From Paramacrobiotus richtersi (taxonomy: Eukaryota; Tardigrada; Eutardigrada; Parachela; Macrobiotidae): a stretch of DNA of 46,919 nucleotides. Below are positions 22,690 through 33,894 of the stretch, in pieces (position 1 is the first letter of the stretch; each line of letters starts with the position of its first letter). The position numbers and the translations under genes were made by a program. The stretch is from assembly GCA_034698045.1 (NCBI GenBank), contig JAQGAU010000061.1:1-46919 (forward strand), read 5' to 3'. The notes beneath the pieces are model-generated. The model was not told the origin of the DNA, did no database searches, and saw only the letters and a program-made list of their open reading frames with translations.

Positions 22690-24106
22690 CAGAGCGCGAG
22701 AGTTGGACTGGAGCTGAATCCGTCCAAATGCGAAATGTATTTGCTGAGCGGGAGCAATGGTGAACACGAGGACATCCGGAACAGGCTCCATGCAGTCGCA
22801 CCTGGTGCGATTGTTTTGGGGCCTGAAACGGTGAAGTTTCTGGGTGCCCCTTTGACAGACGAAGCTTTATTTGTGTGTATGGAGGAAAAGATTGCTGCTT
22901 AAAATTGCTTCTAGGTCGGCTAATGCTTACAAGTGTCCATCATGCCTTCTTTCTACTGCGCAACTGCCTGGCCATTCCAAAGCTGCAGTACCTGCTCCGA
23001 TGCAGCCCGTACTGGAAGGTTTCGGTCTGTTTGGAGGAGTTTGACCAGCTGTTTCGGATTGCTCTGGAAACGATTACAAATACTCGTATGGATGGAGCGG
23101 CGTATATCCAGGCTACTCTTCCTGTCTCACGTGGAGGTTTAGGTGTCCGTCGGGCGAAATCACTGGCTTCTTCGGCCTTTTTAGGCTCCGTGTTCTCGAC
23201 CCGAAAGTTGACGTCCGAGATCTACAACGCTGACAGCAAGGAACTGGTTCGGATGCCATGAATATATGGAAGCAGATGAGCCACTGTGAAGAAGTGCGTT
23301 TGGAGCTTGCGCGTGTCCATCAATGTGTCTGGGATGAGGCTATTCTGTCCAGGGATGTTGTGCGTTTGTGGGATCAAGCCGGTAACAACCCGCGAACTGT
23401 TGCCCGTCTACGCGCGGTTAGCGCGAAATATGCCGCGTGCTGGTTAAATGCTCTCCCATTAAAGATGTTTGGCAATTGGCTGGATGACCAGTTCTTAAGA
23501 ATATGTGTTGGTGTTTGGCTGGGGGCTAAGATTGTGGAGCAGCATAACTGTGACAATTGCGGAAAGGAGGTAACGGATAACGGATTACATGGGCTGTCGT
23601 GCACAAAGAGTGCCGGTCTTTGGAAATCGCGTCATAACTGCGTTAATGATGTTGTACTACAATCACTCAGGAATGTCGGTGTGGAAGCGTATCTGGAACC
23701 AGCCGGTTATGTGCGAGAAGATGGTAAACGTCCCGATGGTGCCACACGCGTAAACTGGTTTCGAGGACAAGCCTTGGTTTGGGATGTTACTATTAGTGAT
23801 ACCGTGTGTGACTCGTATGTAGGCGCTACTTCGAAATGGGCCGGTGCTGCTGCGGAAAAGGCTTGTGCACGTAAACTGTGGAAATATCGGACGATTCCGG
23901 ATCGCTGCAACTTCGTCCCTTTGGCCGGCGAATCTTTCGGAACTTGGTGTAAAAGTGCAGTTTTGTTGTTAAAAGAGATCGGCAGAAGGTTGTTCTTGAA
24001 AACCGGGGAAAGCCGATCAACTTGTTACTTGCTTTTTGTTTCAGCGATTAGGCGTAGCAAGAACTTACTATATCTAAAAGGACTATCAGGTCTGTCTGTG
24101 ACGTAA
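22690..24106 (+). mobile_element. Truncated non-LTR retrotransposon (RT end plus restriction-like endonuclease)
   Basis: The recognisable start is GLELNPSKCE, the palm/thumb sequence of LINE reverse transcriptases. After a frameshift near 22890 follows a thumb-like region (LLRNCLAIPKLQYLLRCSP; PVSRGGLGVRRA). After another near 23250 comes a 282-codon frame. That part carries a zinc knuckle (CDNCG, then H and C spaced C-x2-C-x9-H-x3-C), then SRHNCVNDV, GKRPDGATRV and LVWDVTISDT. That order (CCHC, RHN, RPD, D) is that of the restriction-like endonuclease of R2/NeSL/HERO-type LINEs. The element lacks the 5' half, including the RT catalytic core, and has at least two frameshifts, so it is dead. 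Its 3' end flows into the inverted repeat at 24058-24596. Confidence 0.75.
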
Positions 24107-24596
24107 GCGACTGGCGATGCAGCTAAATATGCGCCCGTAGACTTCTATGTTGTGGCCAATTTCTGTAACTTGGTTCCACTTCCTTTAGAAGTGACACACT
24201 ATAGCTCGAAAGATAGAGAAAAAAATTTGGTTACCATTCCCAACTACTATTTTGAGTTATTGGTTCGAAAGAAAAGAGTTGTGATTGTTTCCAGTTAGCA
24301 TGGAAGTCTACGAGAGCGTTGGCAACGCTCTCGTAGACTTCTGTGTTAACTGAAAAGGACCATAACTCACTGTTTTCGTGCCCAAAGCACAAAATAGTTT
24401 TGAATAGCATAAACCAAATTTTTTTCTCTATGTGTAGAGCTATAGTGTGTTACTTCTAAAGAAAGTGGAACCAAGTTACAGAAACTGGCCACAACATAGA
24501 AGTCTACGGGCGCATATTTAGCTGCATCGCCAGTCGCTTACGTCACGCGCGATTGCGCAACCACTTGATAGTCCTTTTAGATATAGTAAGTTCTTG
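24058..24596. repeat. Tail-to-tail inverted LINE 3' ends (foldback)
   Basis: The left arm from 24058 and the right arm ending at 24596 are reverse complements over most of about 260 nt each. Both contain the end of the LINE coding frame (NLLYLKGLS) followed by the same 3' UTR. The outer 170 nt are very similar and the inner parts more diverged. The right copy has a different version of the stop region (about 15 extra nt). The centre is a 39-nt hairpin. Confidence 0.85.
24303..24341. repeat. Hairpin at the centre of the foldback
   Basis: Exact 19-nt arms starting GAAGTCTACGAGAGCGTTG surround a single central base. The left arm repeats part of the sequence found at the outer UTR (GTAGACTTC). 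It may be the natural LINE 3' terminus present in both copies. Confidence 0.85.
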
Positions 24597-24731
24597 ATCA
24601 TACTTATGATAAGCAAAAGCAACACTAGACTATCTGGAAGCGCTTCCAAAGATGCTTAGGCGAAAGGGATTATAACCGATCATAAACAATCACACGGCCG
24701 ATCAGTTACCGACAGTTATTTTTTGTTTTAG

Positions 24732-25146
24732 GGGAACAAAGCAAGCAGAGTCCTCCAGACCTTCTTGGTTGAAAAAGAAAACATATCGTCTGACCAGCGA
24801 ATTATTGTCAGCTCACATCTTCAAAGAATCGCTGCGGATTCTATCGGCTTATCCTTAGCGGGAATAATGATAGTGGATCGCAAATTTATCGCAACGGTAA
24901 GGTATCAGAACAGTAAAACTGCCAAGGGAATAGCGCTACAGTAACAGTTTTTCTGTTTTGTAGCTCATTGGAGGATTGCTGACGTATTTGATCATAATGT
25001 GGCAGCTGCAAGGCGAATCGACTTGTCACCAAAATCAAGCAGCAGAGATCAATGTTGAAAAGGTCGTCCGGAAATGCATTGAATGGCTAAATACTAGCTC
25101 ATGGATCGGAATTCATTTGATGCATAACAAATTTAACGATTTGTGA
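24732..25146 (+). pseudogene. GR-family fragment E (exons 2 and 3 only)
   Basis: Exon 2 (24732-24896, 55 codons) encodes GNKASRVLQTFLVEKE through GLSLAGIMIVDRKFIAT. Exon 3 (24964-25146) encodes LIGGLLTYLIIMWQL. Both are open, keep phase 0 and splice cleanly. They match exons 2-3 of receptor G. The first exon, with TM1-TM6, is absent, and the LINE foldback lies immediately upstream. It is a 5'-truncated copy, tail-to-tail with fragment F, as G is with H. Confidence 0.8.
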
Positions 25147-25184
25147 TAAATTTACGGAAATACATATCAAGCGTAAGGATTCAG

Positions 25185-25740
25185 TCATTCATGGAATTGT
25201 GGAGTCGATAAGGAAGCGAAGTATTGCTCATGCAGTGCGCTCCGAATAAGTCCAGCGATTCTGTTCATATCCTGTGCGTCCAGTCCTTGATCTTTCACTT
25301 CCCAGATGAACAGCGTATACGTCAATAAAATGCTACTCTGCTACAGGATGACACAAACAAATTTTTGTAGCCATTACATTGTTAATGACATAATCGAACG
25401 AGGATTGCGCTTACCGTTGTAATAAATGATATCATTCCATCCATGGAAAACTGTACTGGAGCACTAGTAATTACCAATGCGTTGGAGGTAAAAATAAGCC
25501 TGCATTCTGTCATTTCTGATTAGTTCATGTCCATGATGATGCATAGTCTTCCAGCATCGGCTTAAAAGTTTGCGCCTGAAAATATGACGGGCAACATAAC
25601 TGGAAACGCATAGACAGGTTTAATTGCACAGTCTGTATTACACTTTTACCTGTTCGCTAACCCAAACAAAGCTCACAGCTCTCATAACCAGATCAAAAAT
25701 ATTTGGTGCCACAATGCTGGCTAGAAATACTTACCATCCT
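25185..25740 (-). pseudogene. GR-family fragment F (end of exon 1, exons 2-3)
   Basis: The minus-strand sequence is a diverged duplicate of 28621-29170, the 3' part of receptor H. Exon 3 (25340-25185, 52 codons) is still open and reads ILLTYTLFIWEV, with TY where H has TH. Exon 2 is broken: a 2-nt loss after MLEDY, a small insertion after the LQRI stretch, and a loss in the INRAFIAT region. Homology to H stops near 25740, within the last part of exon 1. It is non-functional. Confidence 0.8.
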
Positions 25741-26737
25741 TGAGGTACGACAACGTATCAAGCCACATACATGTACAGCATGTTAGGCTATTATTAGCGC
25801 TGTAGAATTCAACGTTCATGTACTCCCTGGTGCCGGAAAGTCCCTTCGAATGCCGTTCACTCGGTTACCCAGAAACCGAAAGATCATCCAAAACTCTCAT
25901 AATTGGTTATGATTACATGTTTGTGCAGAATTTTTGCTCTGGAAATGTCGACCGACAAACAGTTTCCGACTTCTCTATACTTCCATACTATCAGCAGGTA
26001 CCGGGAAAACTGCTTGAATACCTCATTCAAACGAGATTCTAGGATCTCAAATCCGCATAGTAGTGAGTCCATGACTGCTTCTATCATAATCACCGTTCAT
26101 AGATTTTTTTTCCTCTTCATTTAGCAAATCTTCAGGAAGAAAGTGCTGTGAGCAGGATCAGTTTTTGGATATCGGTGGCTGTCGGTTTAGTTTTCCCACC
26201 GTTTCTTCGAACTTTCTTGTTTCATTCTGTACTTTATATCGAAGCGACTGCCATATTTGGCCTAAAACACACATTGTCTTACCAAATTTGGCCTTGGACT
26301 TCTGTTAGCATTTTCCAGTGCACTGTAGCTAAGCTAAATAAAATATTGTCTGATGGCGATAATTAGTGTCGATGGATTTTCCGTCCTCCTGAGACAATCG
26401 TAATTTAAATGTAAATTCTCTGTGGAAGCAGGTTTACTGTGGGATGAGTCGCCCGTTGCGCTCGATAGGCAGATCAGGAATGAGTTTAATCATCATAGTC
26501 AACATAATCGAACCCATTTTCCACAGATACTGTGTACAGTACAGAACTATTGCTGCTTTTAACCTTACCGACGATTGTTACAGTGGGTCTGTGGCTGGTC
26601 CATGTGTAAAGCAACGCATCAGCATCTTCCGTAAACTTGAGGGATTTTTGTTCGGAAGTGTATGCCGTTGCATGAAACCATACCAAATATTGCATGCATC
26701 TGTTTCACTTCCCTGAATTACGCCAATACTCATTAGC
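25741..26737. other. Intergenic region upstream of receptor G
   Basis: No frame resembles the missing exon 1 of E or F. Short frames on both strands lack motifs. It presumably holds the promoter of receptor G. Confidence 0.45.
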
Positions 26738-28181
26738 ATGCATACGGAGAACTTTGACGGCCCAATTGAAGACAAAGCCCGAACCAACTGTGTAACTGAG
26801 ATACTTACTCCTTGGATATGGGTACTTCGTGCTCTGGGCTATGGGAATTTCAAGCGTCTACCGAACCGCCCACGGCAAATGGTCTTGGTTACCGTTGGCT
26901 ACGCGCTCCTAATCACATGGACTGTCTGGTTAACGATGGTCACCATTGCAACAAGTGTAGGATACTTTTACGACAAAGCACATAATCAGACTAAAACAGT
27001 GGACCGGAGTTTAACGATGGTTGGTCAGATCCAGGGGCAAGGGGTTTTCATGGTCGGCATCCCATACCTGATGATAACCTTTCGAAGATATTTGCTTGTT
27101 ATTAACGAGCTCGATAACACTTACATGCCGGTTGTTCTGCAGTTGGTTAAAGACACCCGGCGAAATGTCATCTTGCTCGTGGTTGTTTTTAGCATTTACA
27201 TTATAGGCCTAGGACTGTTCTGGGGACAGAGATACCTAATTGGATTTCCCGAAGGTGAAATTCCGGCAAACACTCTAAGGGGAATCCTCTGCACAGAGGC
27301 TGTAGACTGTGGTAATCATTCATGGATAGTGACGCTAATTAACACAGTGACGAATTTGGCCACGCTTTGTATGCCACTGATCGAGCTGGGATTCAACTTG
27401 ATGCAAGCATTTATTTTAATCATATGCTACATATTCGGAGTGAGTTTTAAAAGTATCGTCATTGAGCTAACGGATCACTGCAATCGAAATATGTTCAAAT
27501 CCGTTGAGCGAGACATGAAGAAGCATGCCGCTCTGGAAGAGTTTGTCCAGCGATTTGACAGCATTTTGTCGAAATGTTCGTTGATGCTCTACTGCTACAA
27601 CGTTCTTCTGGTTGTGGGCCTGCAGCAGTCTCGTCAGCGGGACTTGATTAACAGTTGGGCCTGGGTTATTCAAATGTGCTTGGATATAGCCATTCGTACG
27701 GTGGCATTTATTTATGTTAACGAGCAGGTGCGAAAAACATTTGGAAAGTACTGTTCATTTCGATCTTACCAAGAAGGCTCTAATTTGCTTTTTTAGGGGA
27801 AGAAAGCTTGTAGAATTTTACAAAGATTCCTGGTAAATGGAGAAAAATTAACAGTGGAGCAGCGCGATATTGTTACAATGCATATGCAGAGACTGGGCGG
27901 AGATCCCGTTGGCTTGTCACTGGCCGGGATAGTTATAGTGGACCGGCAATTTATCGCTTCGGTGAGATTCCGCGTTCTGCCATTATAAAACAATATTTTA
28001 TTATTAAATTTGCTGTTTCACTCTGCAGCTTGTTGGCTTGATGTTTACATATCTTCTGGTTATATGGCAACTGGGCGAAGAGAAGTCATCTGGCAGCCAG
28101 CAGTGCAGCGAAGCGAAAGTGGGAGAAATTGTTGGAATGTATATCGCTCGCTTGACTTTTAATAAAAGTGACTGGAAATAG
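26738..28181 (+). CDS. GR-family chemoreceptor G
   Basis: Three phase-0 exons: 26738-27727, 27797-27961 and 28029-28181, giving 435 residues. Hydrophobic segments lie at about 48-72, 101-119, 143-163, 197-218, 222-241, 276-294 and 308-328 in exon 1, the last ending IYVNEQ at the splice. Exon 2 (55 codons) ends GLSLAGIVIVDRQFIAS, and exon 3 begins LVGLMFTYLLVIWQL, a textbook TYhhhhhQ-like TM7 of the GR superfamily. Some of the exon-1 segments are likely re-entrant or amphipathic, since seven TMs in total are expected. A possible glycosylation site (NHS) and a Cys pair (LCTEAVDCG) lie in the long loop after TM3. All splice sites are canonical. It is convergent with receptor H. Confidence 0.83.
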
Positions 28182-28620
28182 TTTACATGACATGTGTCTA
28201 CTATCTACAGTACATTTGATTGTTTCGGCATTTTTTTTTCGTAATCAAATGAAAAACATGTCCCAGTTCGCACCTGACGAAACAGCAGCTATAATCACGG
28301 AGCAGTAGCTTCCCAGATTATCTGGTTGACCAGCAACTCCTATACACCTACTATCATTTCGGAGTGAGACGTAGATCCTGATTGTACGGCTACCGAAGCA
28401 ATTCGGTAGCAGTTATACGTTCCGTCAGTAATTGCGTCCGGCCTGATAGTGGATCTGTACTGAAGCGGTGCAGAGTTTCCTATTTTTTTGCCATGGATCC
28501 ATGGATTGTATAGATTTTCATCAAGATTGACAGAATATAAATTACTAGCGTGACTCTTTAGTTTTAACACTGATTTAGATGCATCGTGCACGAAATGAAA
28601 AAGGTTTCAGCTTTAACGGC
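28182..28620. other. Intergenic gap between convergent receptors G and H
   Basis: 440 nt with no supported gene. In the duplicated pair E/F the same gap is only about 40 nt, so this interval was gained here or lost there. Confidence 0.5.
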
Positions 28621-30062
28621 TCAGTTATTCGTTGAATTGTGGAGGCGATAAAGAAGTGTAGCATTGCTCAGTGCGTTCTGGATAAGATCGCCGATTCTGT
28701 CCAGATCCTGTGCGCCCAGTCCTTGATCCTTTACTTCCCAGATGAACAGCGTATGCGTCAATAAAATGCTGAATAGCTACACGATGGGATTAACAAATTG
28801 TTATGGTCGTTAAAGCTTAATGGCAGAACCGAGCGAAGAGTTGCTTACCGTTGCAATAAATGCTCGATTGATGGATATCATTCCAACTAGGGAAAATTCC
28901 ACTGGACCACTAGTAATGCGTTGGAGGTAAAAATAGGCCTGCATTCTGTCATTTTCTGTTAGTTCATGTCCGTGATGATGCAAATAGTCTTCCAGCATTG
29001 GCTTAAACGCTTGTGCCTGAAAATATGCCGGGCAACATAACTGGCAATACAAAGACAGGTTGTTGCAAAGTCTGTATTGCACTGTACCTGTTCGCTAACC
29101 CAAATAAAGCTCACAGCTCTTATAACCAGATCAAGAATACTTTGTGCCGCAGTGCTGGCTGGAAAATGTTTACCATCCCTGATGTGAATAACCCAGCTAA
29201 GAATAACTAAAATATCCAAAATGATGAAGAACAGCACAGGAGGTCCGTGAATAACATCGAAATCATCGATAAATTTGGTGAAATCCAAATGGGAACTGAT
29301 GGCTTCTTTGTACACTTTGTGAAACTCCATTTTTCTAGCTTTTTTGATTCGAACACTGACTGAACAATAACATAAACCAAGTGCGATTATTACCATTGCA
29401 AAAATGACGCGCACAAACACGGTGGCCAGAACGTCAACTTTCTCGCAAATGGTAAACACAATCCAGATTATCCAACTCGCTTTAGACTCTCCTTCGTTTT
29501 CTTGGCAATAGCCGAAGAAATAACAAGAGGCGTTTCTTTTAAATGTCATTAGGTGAGCATCGGGGATTTCGTTCGCGATATCATTAACAAATAACCCAAG
29601 GTACAAAGTGAGAAACCCAACTGTCAGCACAACAACAATGAGCTTCTTGCGGAAAGTTAAAAACGGCTGCGTCAGAATTCCAATTCGTTTGACGAGAGCA
29701 GTGTACTTTCTGGAGACCAGAATCAAATGGGTCGTACAGAGGAACATAATCAGATACTTCCAGCATTCGCTAACAGTACCGATAACATCCGATGTGGACT
29801 TTAACGGTTGGAGAGTCTGATAGTAAAATCCGCTACCTGATAACATAAACTGTCCAATAATTAGCAATGCGGCCCAAACGGCCGTTAGCCATTCAATGAA
29901 ATAATGCGCTACCCGGTGACCTTTCAGCGCTGCTTTGCAGTGGAAAAGATCATGTGCACCATGACCTCCTAGTCTTGTTGCGATGATGACGGGGCGAAGA
30001 ACAGTGTATAGGAAGCTAGATTTGTCGTTTGACTTCATAAGGACGTTTGTCGACGCGCACAT
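28621..30062 (-). CDS. GR-family chemoreceptor H
   Basis: Three phase-0 exons on the minus strand: 30062-29088, 29016-28849 and 28776-28621, about 432 residues. Exon 1 (325 codons) has hydrophobic stretches including WLTAVWAALLIIGQF, LIVVVLTVGFLTLYLGLFV, VFVRVIFAMVIIALGLCYC and VLFFIILDILVILSWVI, and ends FIWVSEQ, matching YVNEQ of G. Exon 2 (56 codons) runs from AQAFKPMLEDYLHHHGH to EFSLVGMISINRAFIAT. Exon 3 opens LFSILLTHTLFIWEV: the usual TY of TM7 is TH here, while the duplicate fragment F keeps TY. An acidic Cys-containing loop (CYFFGYCQENEGE) sits between TM3 and TM4. All splice sites are GT-AG. Confidence 0.8.
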
Positions 30063-30291
30063 ACTGTAACTGTTTTATCAAAATTTCTTATTTTGAAAAG
30101 AAAACTGGCGAATATCGAAGCACCTAAATCCGCCGGGTAACGAAATAAAGAAAGTATTTGTATGTTAAGAATTTAGTAAGTATAATCTAGGGCGAAGCGC
30201 AATAGGGCATGTAAACTGTATCTTGTGGTGCTGGAAACACTGATGAGTTTTGCAAAGGCAGATGCAGTCAATAACTCCAACAGCATGTTCA

Positions 30292-30450
30292 TGTCACAAA
30301 ACATTTAGAATTTAATTTACTATAAGAGCGCCGCAAATGGTACTTGACGCAGTGCGTCGGCGAGACATCAAAAGATCGACATGGTAAATAAAGGAACGCA
30401 CTAAGCGGTGGTTCCGTGAAATGCAATTAGCACAGCGCAACGGAACCATG
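30292..30450 (+). repeat. Dispersed repeat, copy 1
   Basis: About 160 nt are clearly similar to 36210-36372. Shared words include CACAAAAC, AAGNGCGCCGCAA, CACTTGACGCA or its variant, ATCAAA, CATGGTAAATAA and GCAATTAG. It lies about 230 nt upstream of receptor H. It could be an old non-autonomous element or a duplicated upstream region. Confidence 0.65.
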
Positions 30451-30925
30451 TGAATGCGTGTTGATCGGAAGCATCCAGTAGTTTGGGATAATGCTATTCA
30501 AGCAAACTGTCAACTAGGTGCACCCCGGTGCGGAATGTGCTAATTTGTTATGAACATGCGTATGTTCGTATAATGAGGTACATAATATTGTTTACGTCCG
30601 CTAAAAAGAAATTGGACTGTTTTGCAGTCGCACCTGAAGTGCAATTTAGTCCAATTGTCCATGCGGGATTTATAATAGCTTTATATCAACAACAAATTCG
30701 TCGAGATAAGCATAATTCTGCCGGTTGTGTCTTTTGGTTTGTCTTACAAGGAAATGGGACGAGATATTAAAGTCAAAGAATGTTCGTATTTTGCCGGCAA
30801 CGACATCTACAGTATATGAAATTATCTATATAAAAAGTTGAAGTCTGAATGAGCTGGATGAGTCTTAGGAAAGCATCGGAAAGGTAAAATTAATGGGACG
30901 ATAGCCTATAGGTAAAAGTGCCACT

Positions 30926-30952
30926 GCCCTTGCATGACAGCGCACTGTGTTT
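30926..30952 (+). repeat. Dispersed 27-nt repeat, copy 2
   Basis: Identical over 27 nt to 21318-21344, in intergenic sequence, same strand. Confidence 0.8.
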
Positions 30953-31624
30953 CATGATATGGATCCTCGGTACGTGAAATGTGTAGCTGTGCACCCTGCC
31001 GATCTGTGAGCGCAGGATCAGTTCTTTCTCAAGTAATGGAGGATAACAAAAAACATTGTTCTTAATTGGGTTACCGATAGAAAGCGGACGACCCTACGGC
31101 ACACATCGCCAGTAAAAAAACACAGATGCACCTCTCGTACCGACGACGGTGGATCCGTACGACGTAATAGAAACCGAGAAAAAATGCGCAATGGCATTTG
31201 CTGACTTTTCATGTTATATGTAGGTACCCTTGACATACTTTCCCAGGCTTTCTCGGGTTCAGTCGGAATCAAATATTAAGAAATAGTCTCCTTTGTACCG
31301 GTAGGTGTTGTCAAAGTACGAAAGATGCGAATCTACAGTACTAACTCATGCCGGCACCTTTAGTGTGATTGAGCATTCAAGGACGAACAATGATACAAGC
31401 CGAATAAAGGAAAAGCAAAGTACGGCTGTATTTTTTCCCGTGTTTGCTGTGTTTTACTCCACAGCATCACAGAGACCGAAAGCCTTAAACAACTCTGTAA
31501 CGAGTCTAACGACATGAATCTCTGCACTTCTACTAAAACTTGCCGTCATTATTATTGAAAAGTAAAACACAGAATGTACTGTAAAACACAGATCAGCTGC
31601 CACGGGTTATTTAGAAATAATAAG

Positions 31625-33124
31625 CTAGACTTTATTAACGTTATAGTATGTCTTGACGGTTTTTCTCAACATATTCTCGAGTCGCTGTACTTCTTCCGGG
31701 TTCAGTTTCCCGTCGTCCAGCTGCCAGATTAACAGAAGATAAGTTATAATGACTCCAACAAGCTACAAAATAAATATGACGTCAGCTGCAGAGTACACAG
31801 CCTAATGAGTAATGACTCAGACACTGGCACAAATATACGATCAAATTTTACTGCATTCGTTGTCCAGTGACCAGTAGACATTTGATGCGACTTGTAGTAT
31901 ACATTACCGTAGCAATGAAGGGTCGATTTACAACGACCATTCCGGCTAAGGATATTCCAAGCTCCGTAGATCTCAGGCGGTTGATTCGGGCGGTTACCCG
32001 ACGATGCAGATCAATGCTGATCTCATCTTTCATTATCAGGAACTCTTCCAGTACGGGTACAATAGCTTGTGCCTGCCCAGATAAAATTAATGTGAATGAC
32101 TGTTACATTCTAACCACTAGGAACTACCGCGGTGCACATACCGTCTCATAGACGTAGACGAATACCCATGTTCGCATGATAATATCCACTAGGATCTGTG
32201 CTAAATTCAAACAATCAGCAAATGAAACTGCAGGAGCCGAAAGGCGGGTTTTGATTGTTAGAAGTCCCAGAAAATCGGCACCATAGCGCAGCAGTGTCGT
32301 TACCGATAAAATTCCGTCAAACCGAATCAAGTGCTTTTCGAGTTCGAAATGTTGAATCACTTTGTCGCCGATCAGTCTGTTTATCGTTCGCGAATCTGGT
32401 TTATTTCCCCCGATACCAAGGACTGCTTTAAGCTGCGATTTCATACTTGTGGAACTCATACCATATACTACGCATATCACGAGAATTAACGACTGTCCGA
32501 CTTTTTCGGCAAAAATACAAAGGAGCACGCATGCTAGAACCACAATGCTCAACCCGTTAACAGCATGCAAAGCCAATGAGTTGCTCGGACATCCGCCAAA
32601 ATATTCACAAATGGCGTACTTATACACGTTCTTGGTTGGGAAAAACCGAGCCAAGTCCACCCAAATCCGATACTAATAGAAACTGTGTATACTGTCAGAA
32701 CGACCACTGAGCAATGGATTCTTTTACGATCTTTGTTGGATAGATAGTCACTATTAGCTGCGAGCAGTTCGCTTAACAGCATCACAATCTCATTGTATCT
32801 CACTGACAGATAAACCGCGCCGAATACCATTGCGGCTTGATTTTGGATCGTTGCAGCAGCTATCAAAACGTCTTCAGTAGAACTCGTAATGCCGCTTGGC
32901 CGGTGTAGCAAGCCAAAAACCAAATAAGCAGAGATAATCAACGAATTTGTAATTAACCAGATGGTCCACATTCTCCATAGTACGCGACGTAAACTACTGA
33001 AACTGTTAGCCCTCACATCACGGTCAGGGGCTCCAAAATGTCCATAGCCTGCAATTCGCAGTAACATCTTCCAGGGTATGAAAAGTTTCTCTAAGTTAAC
33101 AGATCCAACACCAGTTTTATCCAT
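31625..33124 (-). pseudogene. GR-family receptor I with a 1-nt frameshift
   Basis: Minus-strand exons are 33124-32142, 32072-31908 (55 codons) and 31762-31625 (45 codons plus stop). The gene is a close tandem paralogue of receptor J: IPWKMLLRIAGYGHFG, then GITSSTEDVLIAAATIQNQAAMVFGA, KVIQHFELEKHLIRFDGILSV and LRYGADFLGLLTIK. Exon 2 ends GISLAGMVVVNRPFIAT and exon 3 starts LVGVIITYLLLIWQL. Within exon 1, around 32646-32660, the frame shifts by one base between GFGWTWL and RFFPTKNVY, beside a run of five T. Everything else is open and all splice sites are good. It is either a very young pseudogene or a base error. Corrected length would be about 427 residues. Confidence 0.75.
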
Positions 33125-33894
33125 TACTGCAAAGTGACCATGTATTTCTGATCAGTAAAACCTGGGCCGAACATGTAAATCCTGCACTGTGTACGAAGTA
33201 ACTCGAGGTGCGAAATTTACATTTAAGCTGGAACTCACCGTCGAAAGCTTCAACAGTCTCTGGCAACCGTTATGTGCATATAAGGAACACAATATTATTC
33301 AATGAATTCCATAGAGAGGTTCTTTGGTAAATAATCAAGCGCTGTGCATAATTTGGGAATGGGGCTCTGACCACTGGGATTGTTTGCCTGATCGACGGCT
33401 GCAGAGAGATGCAGTTCTGGTAACTAGGCTTTCTAGAGCTATCCGTTTGCTAGCATAATATTTAGACGGTACCCAAAGCGCAAACACAAGTGCAAAGAAG
33501 ATTATCTTGCGAACCGGAAATTTAAGGCAACAGCAACTTTTTAAGGCTTACTATGACCTACCGGAACCTTAGCTTAACAATAAAGCTAAAATTAAAGGAC
33601 AGAAAAGCTCCTAATGACCACCAAGGGTCACACTAAATCACAACCACTGTCGACCACAAAGGTCAGCGGAAACCACGACCACAGCCGACCACAACCACGT
33701 CTGTGGTCGCCACGTTTTCGATACACCCAGTTTTATGGACATCCTAACCGAAAGATGATCAAACGCAGTGCCTGGTTAGCATGTCAACCAGTGTTCCATT
33801 TCGAAGTAATGAGATGAATCTCTGTACAGGCTTGTTACAATAATTGCAACTCATAAAAAGACGCATCAGCTTTACTAATTGTAGGAAAAAAAAT
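33125..33894. other. Intergenic gap between tandem receptors I and J
   Basis: Contains a stretch (33613-33720) with many irregular GACCACA/CCACAACCAC words, a low-order direct repeat. No gene is recognised. Confidence 0.5.

Larger units (their letters stand above)
30063..31624. other. Intergenic region with dispersed repeats
   Basis: Upstream of receptor H and downstream of receptor I. It holds a repeat related to 36210-36372 and the second copy of the 27-nt repeat. No frame has a recognisable motif. Confidence 0.5.

Noticed and set aside
22633..22690. ATG at 22633 as the start of the LINE protein
   Set aside because: Residues before GLELNPSKCE do not resemble reverse transcriptase, so the element is 5'-truncated near 22690.
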